In this document: positions 22,812-33,254 of the stretch, in pieces
Position numbering within the stretch: position 1 is the first letter of the stretch
How the letters are laid out: each line of letters opens with the position of its first letter
Source of the DNA: Guillardia theta CCMP2712
Lineage: Eukaryota > Cryptophyceae > Pyrenomonadales > Geminigeraceae
DNA: 64,000 nt
Assembly: GCF_000315625.1 (NCBI RefSeq)
Contig: NW_005434642.1
Span: 237,179 to 301,178 of the forward strand
Direction: 5' to 3'
Position numbers and translations under genes: made by a program
The notes under the pieces: model-generated
Databases searched by the model: none
Told to the model about the DNA's origin: nothing
The model's input: the letters and a program-made list of their open reading frames with translations, nothing else

Positions 22812-24947
22812 ATGAGCAAGCCGGCGCTAGTGGTAGACAATGGCACGGGTTTCGTCAAGTGCGGGTTCGCAGGGGACAGCTTTCCCAAGGCAATCTTCCC
22901 CAGGTAATCTTTGACGATGACTCGACGACTGAGAACGATCGGGACATGATGGGTGTAGAGTTAGAACTGTATGAAGGTTTGCCTTGCTTTGGAGCAGTGT
23001 GAGCGAGGAAAATTGAGGTTGGAAGATAGTTACATTAGCAGTGTAGTTTCAGCTTGATTTCCTAGATGTTGTGTTGATGGATTGACGTATGGGAGGGGAG
23101 ATAAGGCTGTGGCATGATCGTTGTTTTTCTTGTTCTTTCCCGGAGGAAATCTGCCTCCTGAATGGGATCCTTTCTAAATCTTTTACTGTTTTTGACTGTT
23201 TGATCAGTATGGTTGGCCGCCCTGTATTGCGATTTGAGGAAAAGGTCAAAGGAAAACAGGTCAAGGATATTATGGTAGGGGATGATGCAGAAGAGATGAG
23301 AAATATGCTAGAAATATCCTACCCAGTGGATAAAGGTACGTGCTTTGTTCCATTTGTTTCCAATTTGATGCTATGCAAAGGAATTGTTCAGAATTGGGAT
23401 GACATGATACATCTTTGGGACTACACCTTTGAAAGACTAGGGGTAAGAAAATCTCTTTGAAACTTGGATTGTTGAGATGTTTTCGCTGCAAGGTGGAAGA
23501 TTGTGGTGAAAGGCGAATCCTGTTGACTGAACCACCCCAAAATCCGAAGCAAAACCGGGAGAAACTGTTTCAAGTCATGTGAGAAGTTCAATTCGGGGTT
23601 ACATGCTATCAACAACTGACAGAGGTCGTAAGGTTTGAGAAGTACGGCTTCGAGGGGGTGCATGTCAGCTTGCAAGCGGTCTTGACGCTCTATGCTCAGG
23701 TTTGTTTTTATCTTGTTGAATCACTCGGCAGCATGGTGCACCAGCTTGTACTAAGATACATGTAGGGTATCATGACCGGCGTCGTATTTGACTCAGGCGA
23801 TGGTGTGACGCACATTATTCCGGTTGGAGACTTGACGCAAGATCGCTTTTCTTATGTCTTGGTCAGGTGTGGGAAGGGATGACACTCCCAAATTTGACGA
23901 GAAGAATCAACATGGCTGGTCGAAACATTACAGACTATCTCATCAAGCTTCTGCTTCATCGTGGGTATGTTTTCAATCGCACAGCAGATTTCGACACGGT
24001 GCGAATGAGTTCATCGCTGACTCAGTTTAAACTAAAGTTTCCTCAGGTTCGTCAAATCAAAGAGCAGCATGCATATGTTGCTTACGACACAGCAGTCGAG
24101 AAGAAACTTGCGGTGGCCCTGCGTGTCTCCTGTTCGCCTGACTCACTCACAATTCTACAGGAAGAAACTACTGTTTTGATGCGATCATACACCCTGCCAG
24201 ATGGCAGAACGATCAATATCGGACAAGAACGCTTCCAATGTGCAGAGGTAAACCTTGGCATCGTAAATTATTCTTCTTGATTCTCTTTCAGGTCTTGTTC
24301 CAGCCATCATTGATTGAGAGCGACTCAAAGAGTGTGGCGGAGGTATGACCGGATATCCTACTACCAGCCTCTTTCCTACTACCCGCCTCTTCCATACCAA
24401 ACCTCTCTTCCTTCTTCCTGCTCCCTTCTCCCTCTTTGAATCATCATGATCTTGGTCTCTTTCCACGGCAGGAATTGCTGGACTCGATTCAATCTGCAGA
24501 CATGGATTTACGGCCAGACTTCTACAAGCATATCGTCCTCTCAGGAGGAACAACAATGCTTCCCGGTTGCTCAATGAATGTAAGAAGTTTCAAAAGCAAT
24601 GACCAGAGAATGATAGGACTGCCCACAAGACTCGAGAAGGAGCTGCGAAGTTTGCACCAGAAACTTGTCAAAAGTGACGGTCCATCCAAGCTGAAAATTA
24701 GAATCGAAGACCCTCCACGGCGAAAGCACCTGGTACTCAAGTGATTCGGATCGAACGATTCTGATGAATGAAAGGTGTTTCATGGAGGATCGATCTTAGC
24801 CGAGATCATGCAAGACAAGAACGAGTTCTGGGCATCTAGAAAGGTATGCATGCAACGTGAACCAATGTCCATCTGACGCTAGAGCAGGAATACTTGGAGA
24901 AGGGCCCCTCCTACTTGTCAGAAAATGAAAATCTCTGGAAATTTTAA
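22812..24947 (+). CDS. ARP2: Actin-related protein 2 (Arp2/3 complex)
   Basis: Actin-like ATP-binding subunit of the Arp2/3 complex, which nucleates branched actin filaments in the cytoplasm. Fourteen exons: 22812-22903, 23208-23335, 23381-23442, 23493-23578, 23633-23699, 23766-23822, 23867-23998, 24047-24124, 24161-24247, 24292-24342, 24472-24565, 24617-24732, 24775-24843, 24888-24947. They join without phase break into about 392 residues (human 394). Phosphate and nucleotide loops are seen as [26 protein letters not shown] and [16 protein letters not shown]2-specific parts include [25 protein letters not shown] and [11 protein letters not shown]. The C-terminus ([19 protein letters not shown]) is divergent. 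The intron at 24125-24160 is only 36 nt; most others are 42-54 nt. Confidence 0.97.
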
Positions 24948-26220
24948 ATTGAATGCATTGTTTCAAGTTTTCACACGATTTGAGTGCGGCGCCGCCGGGC
25001 CACTGGGCCAGTCGGGCTGCCGGGCCGGGCCCGGCGGCCCCGGCCGCACTGAGTGTCAGTCGTGTCACTACGCCGGTGGCCCGGTGACGGCGTCAGTACT
25101 GAATCCGATGATCACCGCCCGCCCCCGGGGCCCGGGCCGCGGGCGGTACGGTACAGTCCGGACTCCGCATGATGAAGAAAGTGCGGCCCGGCTACCGGCG
25201 GGTGCCAGGGCCCCCGGCGGCCGGTACTATGCCAGTCACCTCATTGAAGTTCCTTCGGCGGCGGCGGCGGCCCCAGCCGCCCGACATCGCTGGCCGGCGG
25301 GGCCGCCGCGGATGATGGCCCCGCGCGGGGGCCCTCATCATGCCGGGATCCCTGTCGGAGCACTGCGGTTAAGTGCCAACTTGAACTGAGCCCGGTAGTC
25401 ACTGATGATCACCGTCACTGTGACCGTGACGGCAGTCACACATGGCATGATTGCCGGGCTGAGGCCCAAAGGCGCCGCACGACGGTGCACTCGGGGCTGC
25501 CCGGCGCGCCGCCGGAATCCGAGCCGAGGGAGGGGTTGCTACTACGGCAATTCTCAGTTGCTGCCGAGTCTTTCAAGGGCGAGTCTTCTCGCTATCATGA
25601 TCATGGCCCGGGCCCCAGCCGGGCCGCGGCCGCGGCCAGGCCACCCGGTGACCGCAGCCTGGCAGCCTGAGGCGCGGCCGGCTGGCCCGGGCCAGTGTCA
25701 CAGAGTCACTGTCACGCACGGTGCCAGTGCGGCTCGGAGGCTTGGCCGGCGCCGCGAGCCGGGCCCCCGGCCGCGGGGCCGGGCGGCCGGTCACCCCGGC
25801 CCCGGACCGGCGGTCAGGCTGCTACCGTCACGGTACTGAGTAGGGGGCCGCCGGGCCGCCGCAGTCAAGGCCGCGCATGCCTGGCGGGCAGTCAATCATA
25901 AGTTCAGCTAGCGCTTACTAGGCTACTCGGACGTCGGACAGGCTGAGCCTGTCGGCGTGACGCGCCGCGCGGCGTGACGGACCGTCTGAGCGGCCCGGCC
26001 AGCGTGACGGACTGAGGCCGGCCGACGTCCGACGCCGGTCACCGCGGGCCCGGCCCGGCCGACGGTCACCGGTCACGGTGGCCCGGCCTGAGCCTCCGAA
26101 CCCTGAGTCGGAGCCCCCGGGCCGCCGCCAGCGGGCCGGCCGCCGCCCGGCCCCGCGGCGGTGGACTCCGGCTCCGAGGATCAAAAGGCGGGCTGCAGCT
26201 GAAATTTGAAAATATTTCGA
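24948..26220. other. GC island 1 (about 24985-26190)
   Basis: An abrupt block of very high GC made of short words such as GGCCCGG, CCGGGCC, GTCAC, TGAC, ACGGTAC and GCCGGC, flanked by AT-rich DNA. The six frames are open for long stretches only because stops are rare; no domain or splice pattern supports coding. It includes an inverted repeat around 25937-25953 (GACAGGCT, one base, AGCCTGTC). Islands 2 and 3 share its vocabulary. It sits between the ARP2 3' end and the CTD-phosphatase 5' flank. Confidence 0.85.
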
Positions 26221-26999
26221 GGTAATTTCAAATGTACACGGAGTCAGTTAGGGTAAGGTTTCGGAACCAGTTCGGAAATCTGGTTCGAAATCTTTTTAAT
26301 CCAGTTCTGTAAAGGCAGGGAAATCATGGTACTAAATATTAAATATCGTCAATAAAATTAGTACCAAAACTTTAGATATTGTAAAGATTACTGGGTCACT
26401 GTACCGGGGATACCAACTTTTATATATATATTTTAGATTCAATGGTATGTCCGTGCACTCAATATTTTAAAGCCTACATGGTTTTTAAAATCGCCCAACC
26501 ATGAGCAGAGGGAGCTTCATGGCAGCCATGCGAGACGCCAGCGATGGCACAGATGTGGAGGAATGAGGACGAGGATGGCACACCAACAAGCAGCTGAAGT
26601 TACCCTAGCGAAGATGAGCATGTGTTGTGGATCCAGGATCGACGTGCACTCAGTGTGACGAGGTTCAGTTCGTGAAGGCAACTTGCAGTTAGGTGAAGCG
26701 AGCAGTGGGTGGAGCGTTTGGATGCGGAGATCATCGCGACGAGACTGTTTTGAATCTTGTTGTTGATTTTAGAGCTTCTCTATTGAGTTCAAGGAAGGAA
26801 GGGAGATACACAGTTGAGTTTGGAGCAGTGGTATTTGAAAAGTTGTGCTGGGAAGTCAGAGAGAGGCCATATCCTGTCCAGGAGAAGAAAGATCTTTCTT
26901 GTCTTCTAGAAGCAGGCTGCAATCTGAAGGAGTAGCTCCTGAGATCTTTGAGCGGCACATCACTGTACAATACAAGCGCCCACGGGGGGGCAGGGGCAC
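26221..26999. other. AT-rich segment and 5' flank of the CTD phosphatase
   Basis: Positions 26221-26480 are AT-rich, with TATATATATATTTTAG near 26419 and an AGTACCAAAACTTTAGATA stretch near 26358. No gene is seen. An 80-codon frame at 26693-26935 lacks recognisable features and may be 5' UTR. Confidence 0.45.
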
Positions 27000-28182
27000 A
27001 TGATGCCCACAGGGATTATCACCCAGGTGGATCGGGACGGAAATATCATCGATGCGGGGATCGACGATGTTATCATCGACGATGCCCGAGCGAGACATGA
27101 GAGTAGCCTGCAGCTGACGGGTGAGCTTCCAGTGGACTTGCGCCTCTCTGGGGGTTGTAACGTGCTTGCAGCTGCTGAGGGCGAATCGAAGCGACAGAGG
27201 AAGCGATGGTCTATGATGCGTTTCCTATGTCGATGCTTCTCACCTGTTGTCATCGAGGTTTGCATGCTCCCATTGTTCTGCATGTTCGTTTCTTGACGAG
27301 GAGCTTTCTCAGGCTCCGGATGGCGCATACAACCACTCTGCCGGACTGCAGAACGGGCACATGCAGTCTTCTCAGTACGATTACAGCATGCAAGACCCAA
27401 ACATGGATGACGTTTCAAGGATGTACAATGACAGCTTTCTTCTTCCACCGAAGCTTGTTCCTTTCAAAATTACATTGATCTTAGATCTAGATGAGACATT
27501 AGTTCACAGCTCCTTCAAACCTGTCCCTGGGGCTGATTGGGTGGTCCCGGTTGAGATTGATGGCACGGTGCATCGTGTTTTTGTATGTAAGAGACCTGGT
27601 CTGGACAATTTTATGCGGAGGGTGAGCCTAGTCTTATCAGAAACCTCGAATGACATGGTCCTTCAGGTTGCCAAACTGTTTGAGGTTGTGGTGTTTACTG
27701 CAAGTCTGGACAAATATGCCAACCCAGTGTTGGACTTGCTGGAGAGAAGTGCGCCCAAGAGCGTTCATTTCCGATTGTTCCGAGAGCACTGTGTCTTCAC
27801 CAACGGTGTTCTTGTGAAGGACTTGACGAGACTGGTCCGTCTGCTGCATTCGAATGTCTTTGCTCTGTGTTGATCCTGCCCAACAGGGAAGAGACCCACG
27901 GCAAGTCATTCTGGTGGACAACTCACCGTCTTCCTACATGCTTCAGCCTGAGAATGCGATCCCCATCAGCAGCTGGTTTCATCTTTCTTGCTCTCATGGA
28001 GATTCACTGAATTCTTGATCAGGTTTGACTCGCAGACCGATCAACAGCTTCCTCTCCTGATCCCGTGGCTTGAGAAACTGGCAGGAGAAGACGATGTGTT
28101 ACCGACCCTGCAGCAGCTGCGTCAAGCGATCGACTCTTGCAATGGAAACTTGTTGTCCAACATTTCGGCTCAAGTTGTCTAG
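27000..28182 (+). CDS. Small CTD-type (FCP/SCP, HAD family) protein phosphatase
   Basis: Protein phosphatase of the CTDSP/SCP family, typically acting on Ser5 of the RNA polymerase II C-terminal domain. Exons: 27000-27257, 27301-27621, 27667-27834, 27887-27975, 28023-28182; about 331 residues. The catalytic [10 protein letters not shown] motif (two Asp) is intact, followed by [41 protein letters not shown] and LVDNSPSSY, in the family's order. The N-terminal half starts [17 protein letters not shown], resembling the SCP N-terminus (VITQ), and carries a Cys-containing basic patch (RFLCRCFSP) like the palmitoylated patch of SCP1. Introns are 43-52 nt. Either ATG at 27000 or 27003 may be used. 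Confidence 0.93.
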
Positions 28183-28805
28183 CTTTGAAGGCCAACTTGT
28201 GTTGGCTCGCCTGCATTTGCTGCCCAAATTTTATTTTTTCTCTCAGACTCGAAGACTTGACGCAAGGAGATGCCGTTCTTGCATGCGGTTGCTGTCTTTT
28301 GATGCGAGTGAGATCAACGGGGTTAACAAGCTAAAGATGAAAGTTTCCCCAGCCCAGATAGATTATTGGAGTACAATGAAAGCTCCATAGACACACTATT
28401 TTCAAGTGAATAAAATACTCTTTTGGTGTAAGAATCGAATCATTAAATTTGCTTCTCGTATCTACATGGAGGAATTGATAAATGTGAGATATTTCCTTGT
28501 GCTTGTCATACTCCACCCGACCATCATGAACAGAAGAATTTTCCTGTTACCTCAAAGCTCTCAAGACCGAACAACACCTGAGCTGTATGCCTTCATCCAT
28601 GAATCATCGCCATTCCATCCATGCATTCTTGTCATTGCACAGAACAAGTTTTATTCCTGCGTATTTGTCAAATAAAACCAAAAGCATCATCATGAGTACT
28701 TGTTGCTGTTGTTGTTGTTGTTGTTGGCACTGCCGGTAGTCTGTCGGCCTGTATTTGTCCTTCACACAGAAATCAGCGAAACGAAACTCAGAACAAAATA
28801 TCATC
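28183..28805. other. Convergent 3' gap, CTD phosphatase / MINDY
   Basis: No gene and no GGGGTA or GC-island block. A (GTT)n tract near 28701-28723 lies just beyond the MINDY stop. Confidence 0.6.
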
Positions 28806-28960
28806 TCACATCCCCTGACCAGTTTGTTGGTGTCGTTGCTGTTGGGCCATCCGGTACTGTGCCATCTGCTCCTGCGAAACTCCACCGTTGTGTCCTGCTC
28901 GTTGTCTCGCTGCTGCAGAAACGGCTCCTCCTGCTGGTCTTGCCCCCGCCGTACCAACTC

Positions 28961-29011
<51 letters not shown>

Positions 29012-30649
29012 TTTGCTCTTCCCTGTGTCGCTCCTCGTCGTACTCAGCCTGCAGTGATAGAGCGAAGGCAAGGTCGGCGTCCTCTTGCTCTGAGTGCTTG
29101 GGCACTTCTCTGCTGGGCAGCTGCACTTGATCAGTCATCGCCTTGGGAGAAACCTGCTGGACAATTGAGACAGGGGTGGAGGAGGCAACAGTTCTGACGT
29201 TCTCTTGTGGCTTGACGGCGTTCTCGACAGCCTCCATCACTTGCTCTGGCACGCTTGCGATCTGCGCAAGAGCCTAGAAAAGTGAACAAGTAAGGTGGAG
29301 CTGATGTTCAAACAGGTGCAACACTCTACATTTGAAACATGGTCCAGAGTAATCACTCCTTGCGGCGCTTCCTCTCTCCCTCGAGATCTGCCAGAGCTCT
29401 GAGGAGCGAATCCTTGGAAATTGCCGTCGTAGAAAATGCTGTCGCCCGAGACGTCAACGAGCTTCTCCCACACCTGAGCACGGCTGATGTTACCATAAGG
29501 GAAGTATCACTTCAACTTACAATCTTTTCTTCTTCGTAGAAGCCGACATCTGTTACCAGCAAATACAAGCCCCCGGACTTCTTGCACATCGTACAAAAAT
29601 GGTTGTTGCGAAAGAAGACACAGAGTTCTCCCTCTTTGACAGTTGCATGAAGCTGCTCAATGCCGTAATAGGTTAGCTGGGATGCAGTCTCCTGTAAGAA
29701 CGTCTGCACGACCTGTACTAGAATTGAGCAGGGAACCACTACAGAACAAAAAACAGAAGAAAGGTACCTGAGCTTCCTTCAATTTCTGCAAATATGCTGA
29801 ATCATCCACATGGACATCTGGTTGAGATGGTTCCTCTTCAAGAGATTTCTGAGCTGGTTGCGGTTCTGAAGCAGCAGGAGAAACGTGTCGCGAGGTATGA
29901 GTTTGAAACCATGACACAACTGAGGGCAACGATCTCCACTTCTTGAAATCTTCATCATTCTGATTAATCTGACTTGTCAAGGGTGCGTTCTCATTCTCAG
30001 GGACCGCACCCGCCATGTTGTCGGGCGGCGCAGCATTTGAAGTTGAGGTGTCCCCTGGGTCCGGTTGCTTCTCAGGAATCGATGGACGGTGGTTGGAGTC
30101 AGCATCTACAAGGAGACAGAGCAGCTGGTTGTATGACATGTCCCGAATCACTCCCATAGTCTTCACGTCCTGTGGGTCCACCAGCCAACCATGGAACAGG
30201 TTGATGCCAAGCATGTCCAACACTGAGAGCTCGTCCGTGTATTCGAAGTCAGTCACTTTCTGGAATCGTACGTTCACATCCAGTCCTCGCCCAAGCTTTG
30301 GGAGAGTGGACAGGGCATCGTCAATCTGCTGCTGTTGGTTCGCCTGCATCTCTGGGTTGTGATGCGGAGGGTTGAACTGGACCAAGTAGTCCCCAACAAG
30401 GTGAATCAGCTGCCTGAAGTCCATGTATGCCAGATCTGAATGTATCTGTATCTTGGACTGAAGGAGAAGTACATTGCCTTAGAAAAAATGCATTCAGTCA
30501 ATAACCTACTTGTTTGCACCGCAAGGCAAAAACTCACTGATGGCAAGGAGAGGACAGGGCCCGTTGTTGTTCTGCATCAGTATGGGGACTTTCTTATTCT
30601 GATAGTCAACAACTTTGATACGGAAAATATCATTGTTGAGCTGGCTCAT
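28806..30649 (-). CDS. MINDY-1/2 type Lys48-specific deubiquitinase
   Basis: Cysteine protease that trims Lys48-linked ubiquitin chains. Exons (minus): 30649-30538, 30477-29768, 29712-29521, 29473-29330, 29273-28806; about 541 residues. Start MSQLNNDIFRIKVVDYQ. The catalytic Cys lies in NNNGPCPLLAI at the end of exon 1. Further family blocks are DALSTLPKLGRGLDVNVRF, LGINLFHGWLVDP, SYNQLL, TYYGIEQLHATVKEGEL, VFFRNNHFCTM (catalytic His) and LYLLVTD. A poorly conserved insertion (roughly residues 145-255) separates the two halves of the catalytic domain. A ubiquitin-interacting helix (EDADLAFALSLQAEYDEE) precedes a polyglutamine run. The C-terminus lacks the Cys-box lipidation end of animal MINDY1/2. 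Confidence 0.95.
28964..29012. repeat. (CTG)n run coding polyglutamine in MINDY
   Basis: About 14 CTG units on the plus strand give a Gln run on the minus strand, just after the ubiquitin-interacting helix. Confidence 0.9.
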
Positions 30650-31674
30650 ATTTTTCGAGTCCTTATTTGCAAACAAGCCTTCTTTCTACTCTCAGAGGAA
30701 ACTGCTTGACGTGAGCAATTTACAGTGCCAGGTCCCAGGAGTCATAAAAAGTCCTCTGCCTGCAGAAGTGAAAATCAATCAGCAAAACTCAGTTTGGCGA
30801 GGAGAATATCCCTGGAGTACTCCTTTCCTATCGTCTCATTGCGTCTCTCACTCTCTCACCCTCCTTCAAGTCCCCACCATCCCACCATCCTGCCTCCTGC
30901 ACCACCATCCCATCGTAACGAAAAAGTTCATACCACCCTGTTATTACGGTCATCCACCCCTTGGAACTCACAAATTGGACCCCACCCCATGACCTTCGAG
31001 CAATTGAAAGTTGGTTGTCGTGGACCCCCCAAATAGACATCATCCACCCACCCCACAGTATTGAAGCCCCACCCTACCTATAAAATCTACCCTTCCACTG
31101 CATCGAATTTTCAATTTCGCTGCAGCAATTTCTTGAAATAGTACTCTAAACTTTCAACTTTGAAAAAGACTTTTTACGAATTTAGCTCATAAATTCAAAT
31201 TTGAGGGGAACATTTACTCTGAAGGCAATTGAATTCTGAAGAATTTCATCACAAGGCGGCTACAGGGTCGCCGGCCTGCGGCCCGCCGGCAGTCTTTTAA
31301 AAACTATTTTTATATTACTACAATTTTATAAGGTAGGACGAGATCTCCATACAGTTAAGTTAGGAAATACAGTAGTGTATAAAATAGTTTATACAAATTC
31401 TTTCTAGATCCTATCTTTGTCAGAAATTCATATCGTACAAATATAAAATACTTTTTGGTAATGGAATTCGCGTGCAGGGGGTCAAAAAGCTTGAGAGCGG
31501 GAAATGCCAAGAAGGGCGAAAGGAGAGCACCGGTGGTGAACTATCCCGAACACTTTGAATGGTGGGGTACTTTTTCCACCCGTGTCTTTGTATGAGAATG
31601 AGGCTGATAAGATAGGGTACCTTGGTCCCTGGAGGGGGTCCAATAGTTCAGCGGAGGGGTGGGTGCTGGTAAAC
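30650..31674. promoter_or_regulatory. Divergent MINDY/SR-gene intergenic region
   Basis: No gene. A C-rich block at 30870-31090 (CCCACC, CCACCCC, ACCCCACCCC) is followed by an AT-rich stretch at 31090-31480, which holds a short GC patch near 31256-31294. A second small block (GGTGGGGTAC, TTTTTCCACCC, AGGGTACC) lies at 31560-31650, just before the SR start codon. Confidence 0.5.
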
Positions 31675-33092
31675 ATGCCGCGGTCGCGGTCGCCAGAAAG
31701 GAGGCGATCTCGGTCGAGGGACCGAGGGGACCGAGGGGACCGAGGGGACCGAGGGGACCGAGGGGACCGAGGGGACCGAGATCGGAGGAGGGACAGGTCA
31801 AGGGACAGGTCAAGAGAAAGAGACAGGTCAAGACCCCGCGGTCCACCAAGGAGGACGGAGCACGAGAAGATTTCTCTGCTGGTAAGTTGGGGATGTCTTC
31901 GTTCTGGGGAGAGTGAGTAGGGATCATGTGTTGAAAGTAGAGGTCGATTAAACCAAAGTACTTGAAGCATGAGCAGAATTCTCAATGATGAATAGAGGAA
32001 GTGCAACTGCGGCGGTATTTTTCTAAAGGTTGTGATTGGTTCAGGTCCGTAACATTGGGGATCGAACGGATGGTCAAGATCTTCGAGAGCTTTTTGGACG
32101 ATATGGTACCGTCAAGGATGTATACATTCCGATCGACTACTACACCAAGTTAGTCCTTCGCCCTCCTTTGTGATTGTGTTGCTCGTTGTGAGAAAACCAC
32201 CGAGTTCCATGTTCCAAGGCATGATTGTTGCATTTGCCTCCAAGATGTTGCAAGTGAAGTTCGAGATCAACATTGAGGATGAAGATTTCTCGGAAGAAGT
32301 TCAAGAGTGATGTAGAATTCAAGACTAGTTCCAAGATAGGCTCATCCGACTTCAAGTTTACTGAAGATGGAATGTGCGAAGATTGCAAGTTGAGACAAGA
32401 ATATTGAAGTTCGATGCGTGAGATACAAGGATTTAAGAAGAAAGTTGTTCTAGCCGCAAGACACAAGATATTTTTCAAAGAAGGATGGAGTCACGAAGGA
32501 AAAGCTCTTGCCATGTGAAGTTGTCATTTGTTCAAACGATGAAAAGGCTTCGAAGGAAGCACCTAGAGTCTTTGCCATGTTGATTATATAATTGCGTTCC
32601 ATGTATGTTATGACTCACATGTCTTCATCAGGCGCCCAAAGCCCTTTGCTTTTGTCGAGTTCATCAATTACGAAGAAGCTCGTGATGCCAAGGAGGACAT
32701 GGACAGGAGGGAATTTCAAGGACGTGTGATCGATGTGGTGTTCGCGCAGCAGAGAAGTATACCGATCCTCTGCATCGAGTAGCCTTTGCTGATTTCTTCT
32801 CTCAGGAAAGACGCCAGACCAGATGCGGACTCGTGAAGGAACGAGCAGCCGAGGTGGAAGATACTCTCGCTCCCCTCGACGTGGTCACTCCCCTCGCCGG
32901 GATCGGTCGAGATCGCCTCGTCGTGATCGTTCTAGATCTCCTCGGAAGGATTCTCCGCGAGCACGACGCGACTCACCAAGAGAATCGCCACGGAAGGAGG
33001 AGCCACGGGACGGGGAGGAAGAAAGGCCGTCCTCTCCTCAGCGTGCTGAAGAAGCACCTATCGAGGGTACTGAAGAACAGCCTGAGGCGTAA
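31675..33092 (+). CDS. SR splicing factor, SRSF10/SCL type (RRM plus RS domains)
   Basis: Nuclear RNA-binding splicing regulator. Exons: 31675-31881, 32045-32148, 32632-32756, 32806-33092; 240 residues. Exon 1 encodes an RS/DRG-repeat region built from a 9-bp tandem repeat (31720-31785). The RRM follows, with RNP2-like VRNIG and RNP1-like KPFAFVEF, and DLRELFGRYGTVKDVYIP. Right after the RRM comes RRKTPDQMRTREG, a hallmark of the SRSF10/SCL group. The C-terminus is RS-rich (RSRSPRRDRSRSPR), then acidic. Intron 2 (32149-32631, 483 nt) is about ten times the usual length here. In this family, long introns often hold poison exons that autoregulate expression; that is an inference for this gene. 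Confidence 0.95.
31718..31786. repeat. 9-bp tandem repeat (GACCGAGGG) in the SR gene
   Basis: About seven units code the Asp-Arg-Gly repeats of the SR protein N-terminus. Confidence 0.9.
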
Positions 33093-33254
33093 AAAGATTG
33101 TCCATGCAATCTGGAAACCGGGAGATCAGGAACTCGTCATGAGGTTCCTCAATGAATGTGAAGTGCTTGTTTGCGAGGTCTGCACACACACCTTCAGCTG
33201 CAGGAGCACACATCACACATTCATATTTACAACAAGATACATAACTTCCTATTT

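Noticed and set aside
24925-25839. Open frames across GC island 1
   Set aside because: Stops are rare at this GC content. The translations are Gly/Pro/Arg/Ala-rich, without domains, and occur in all frames.
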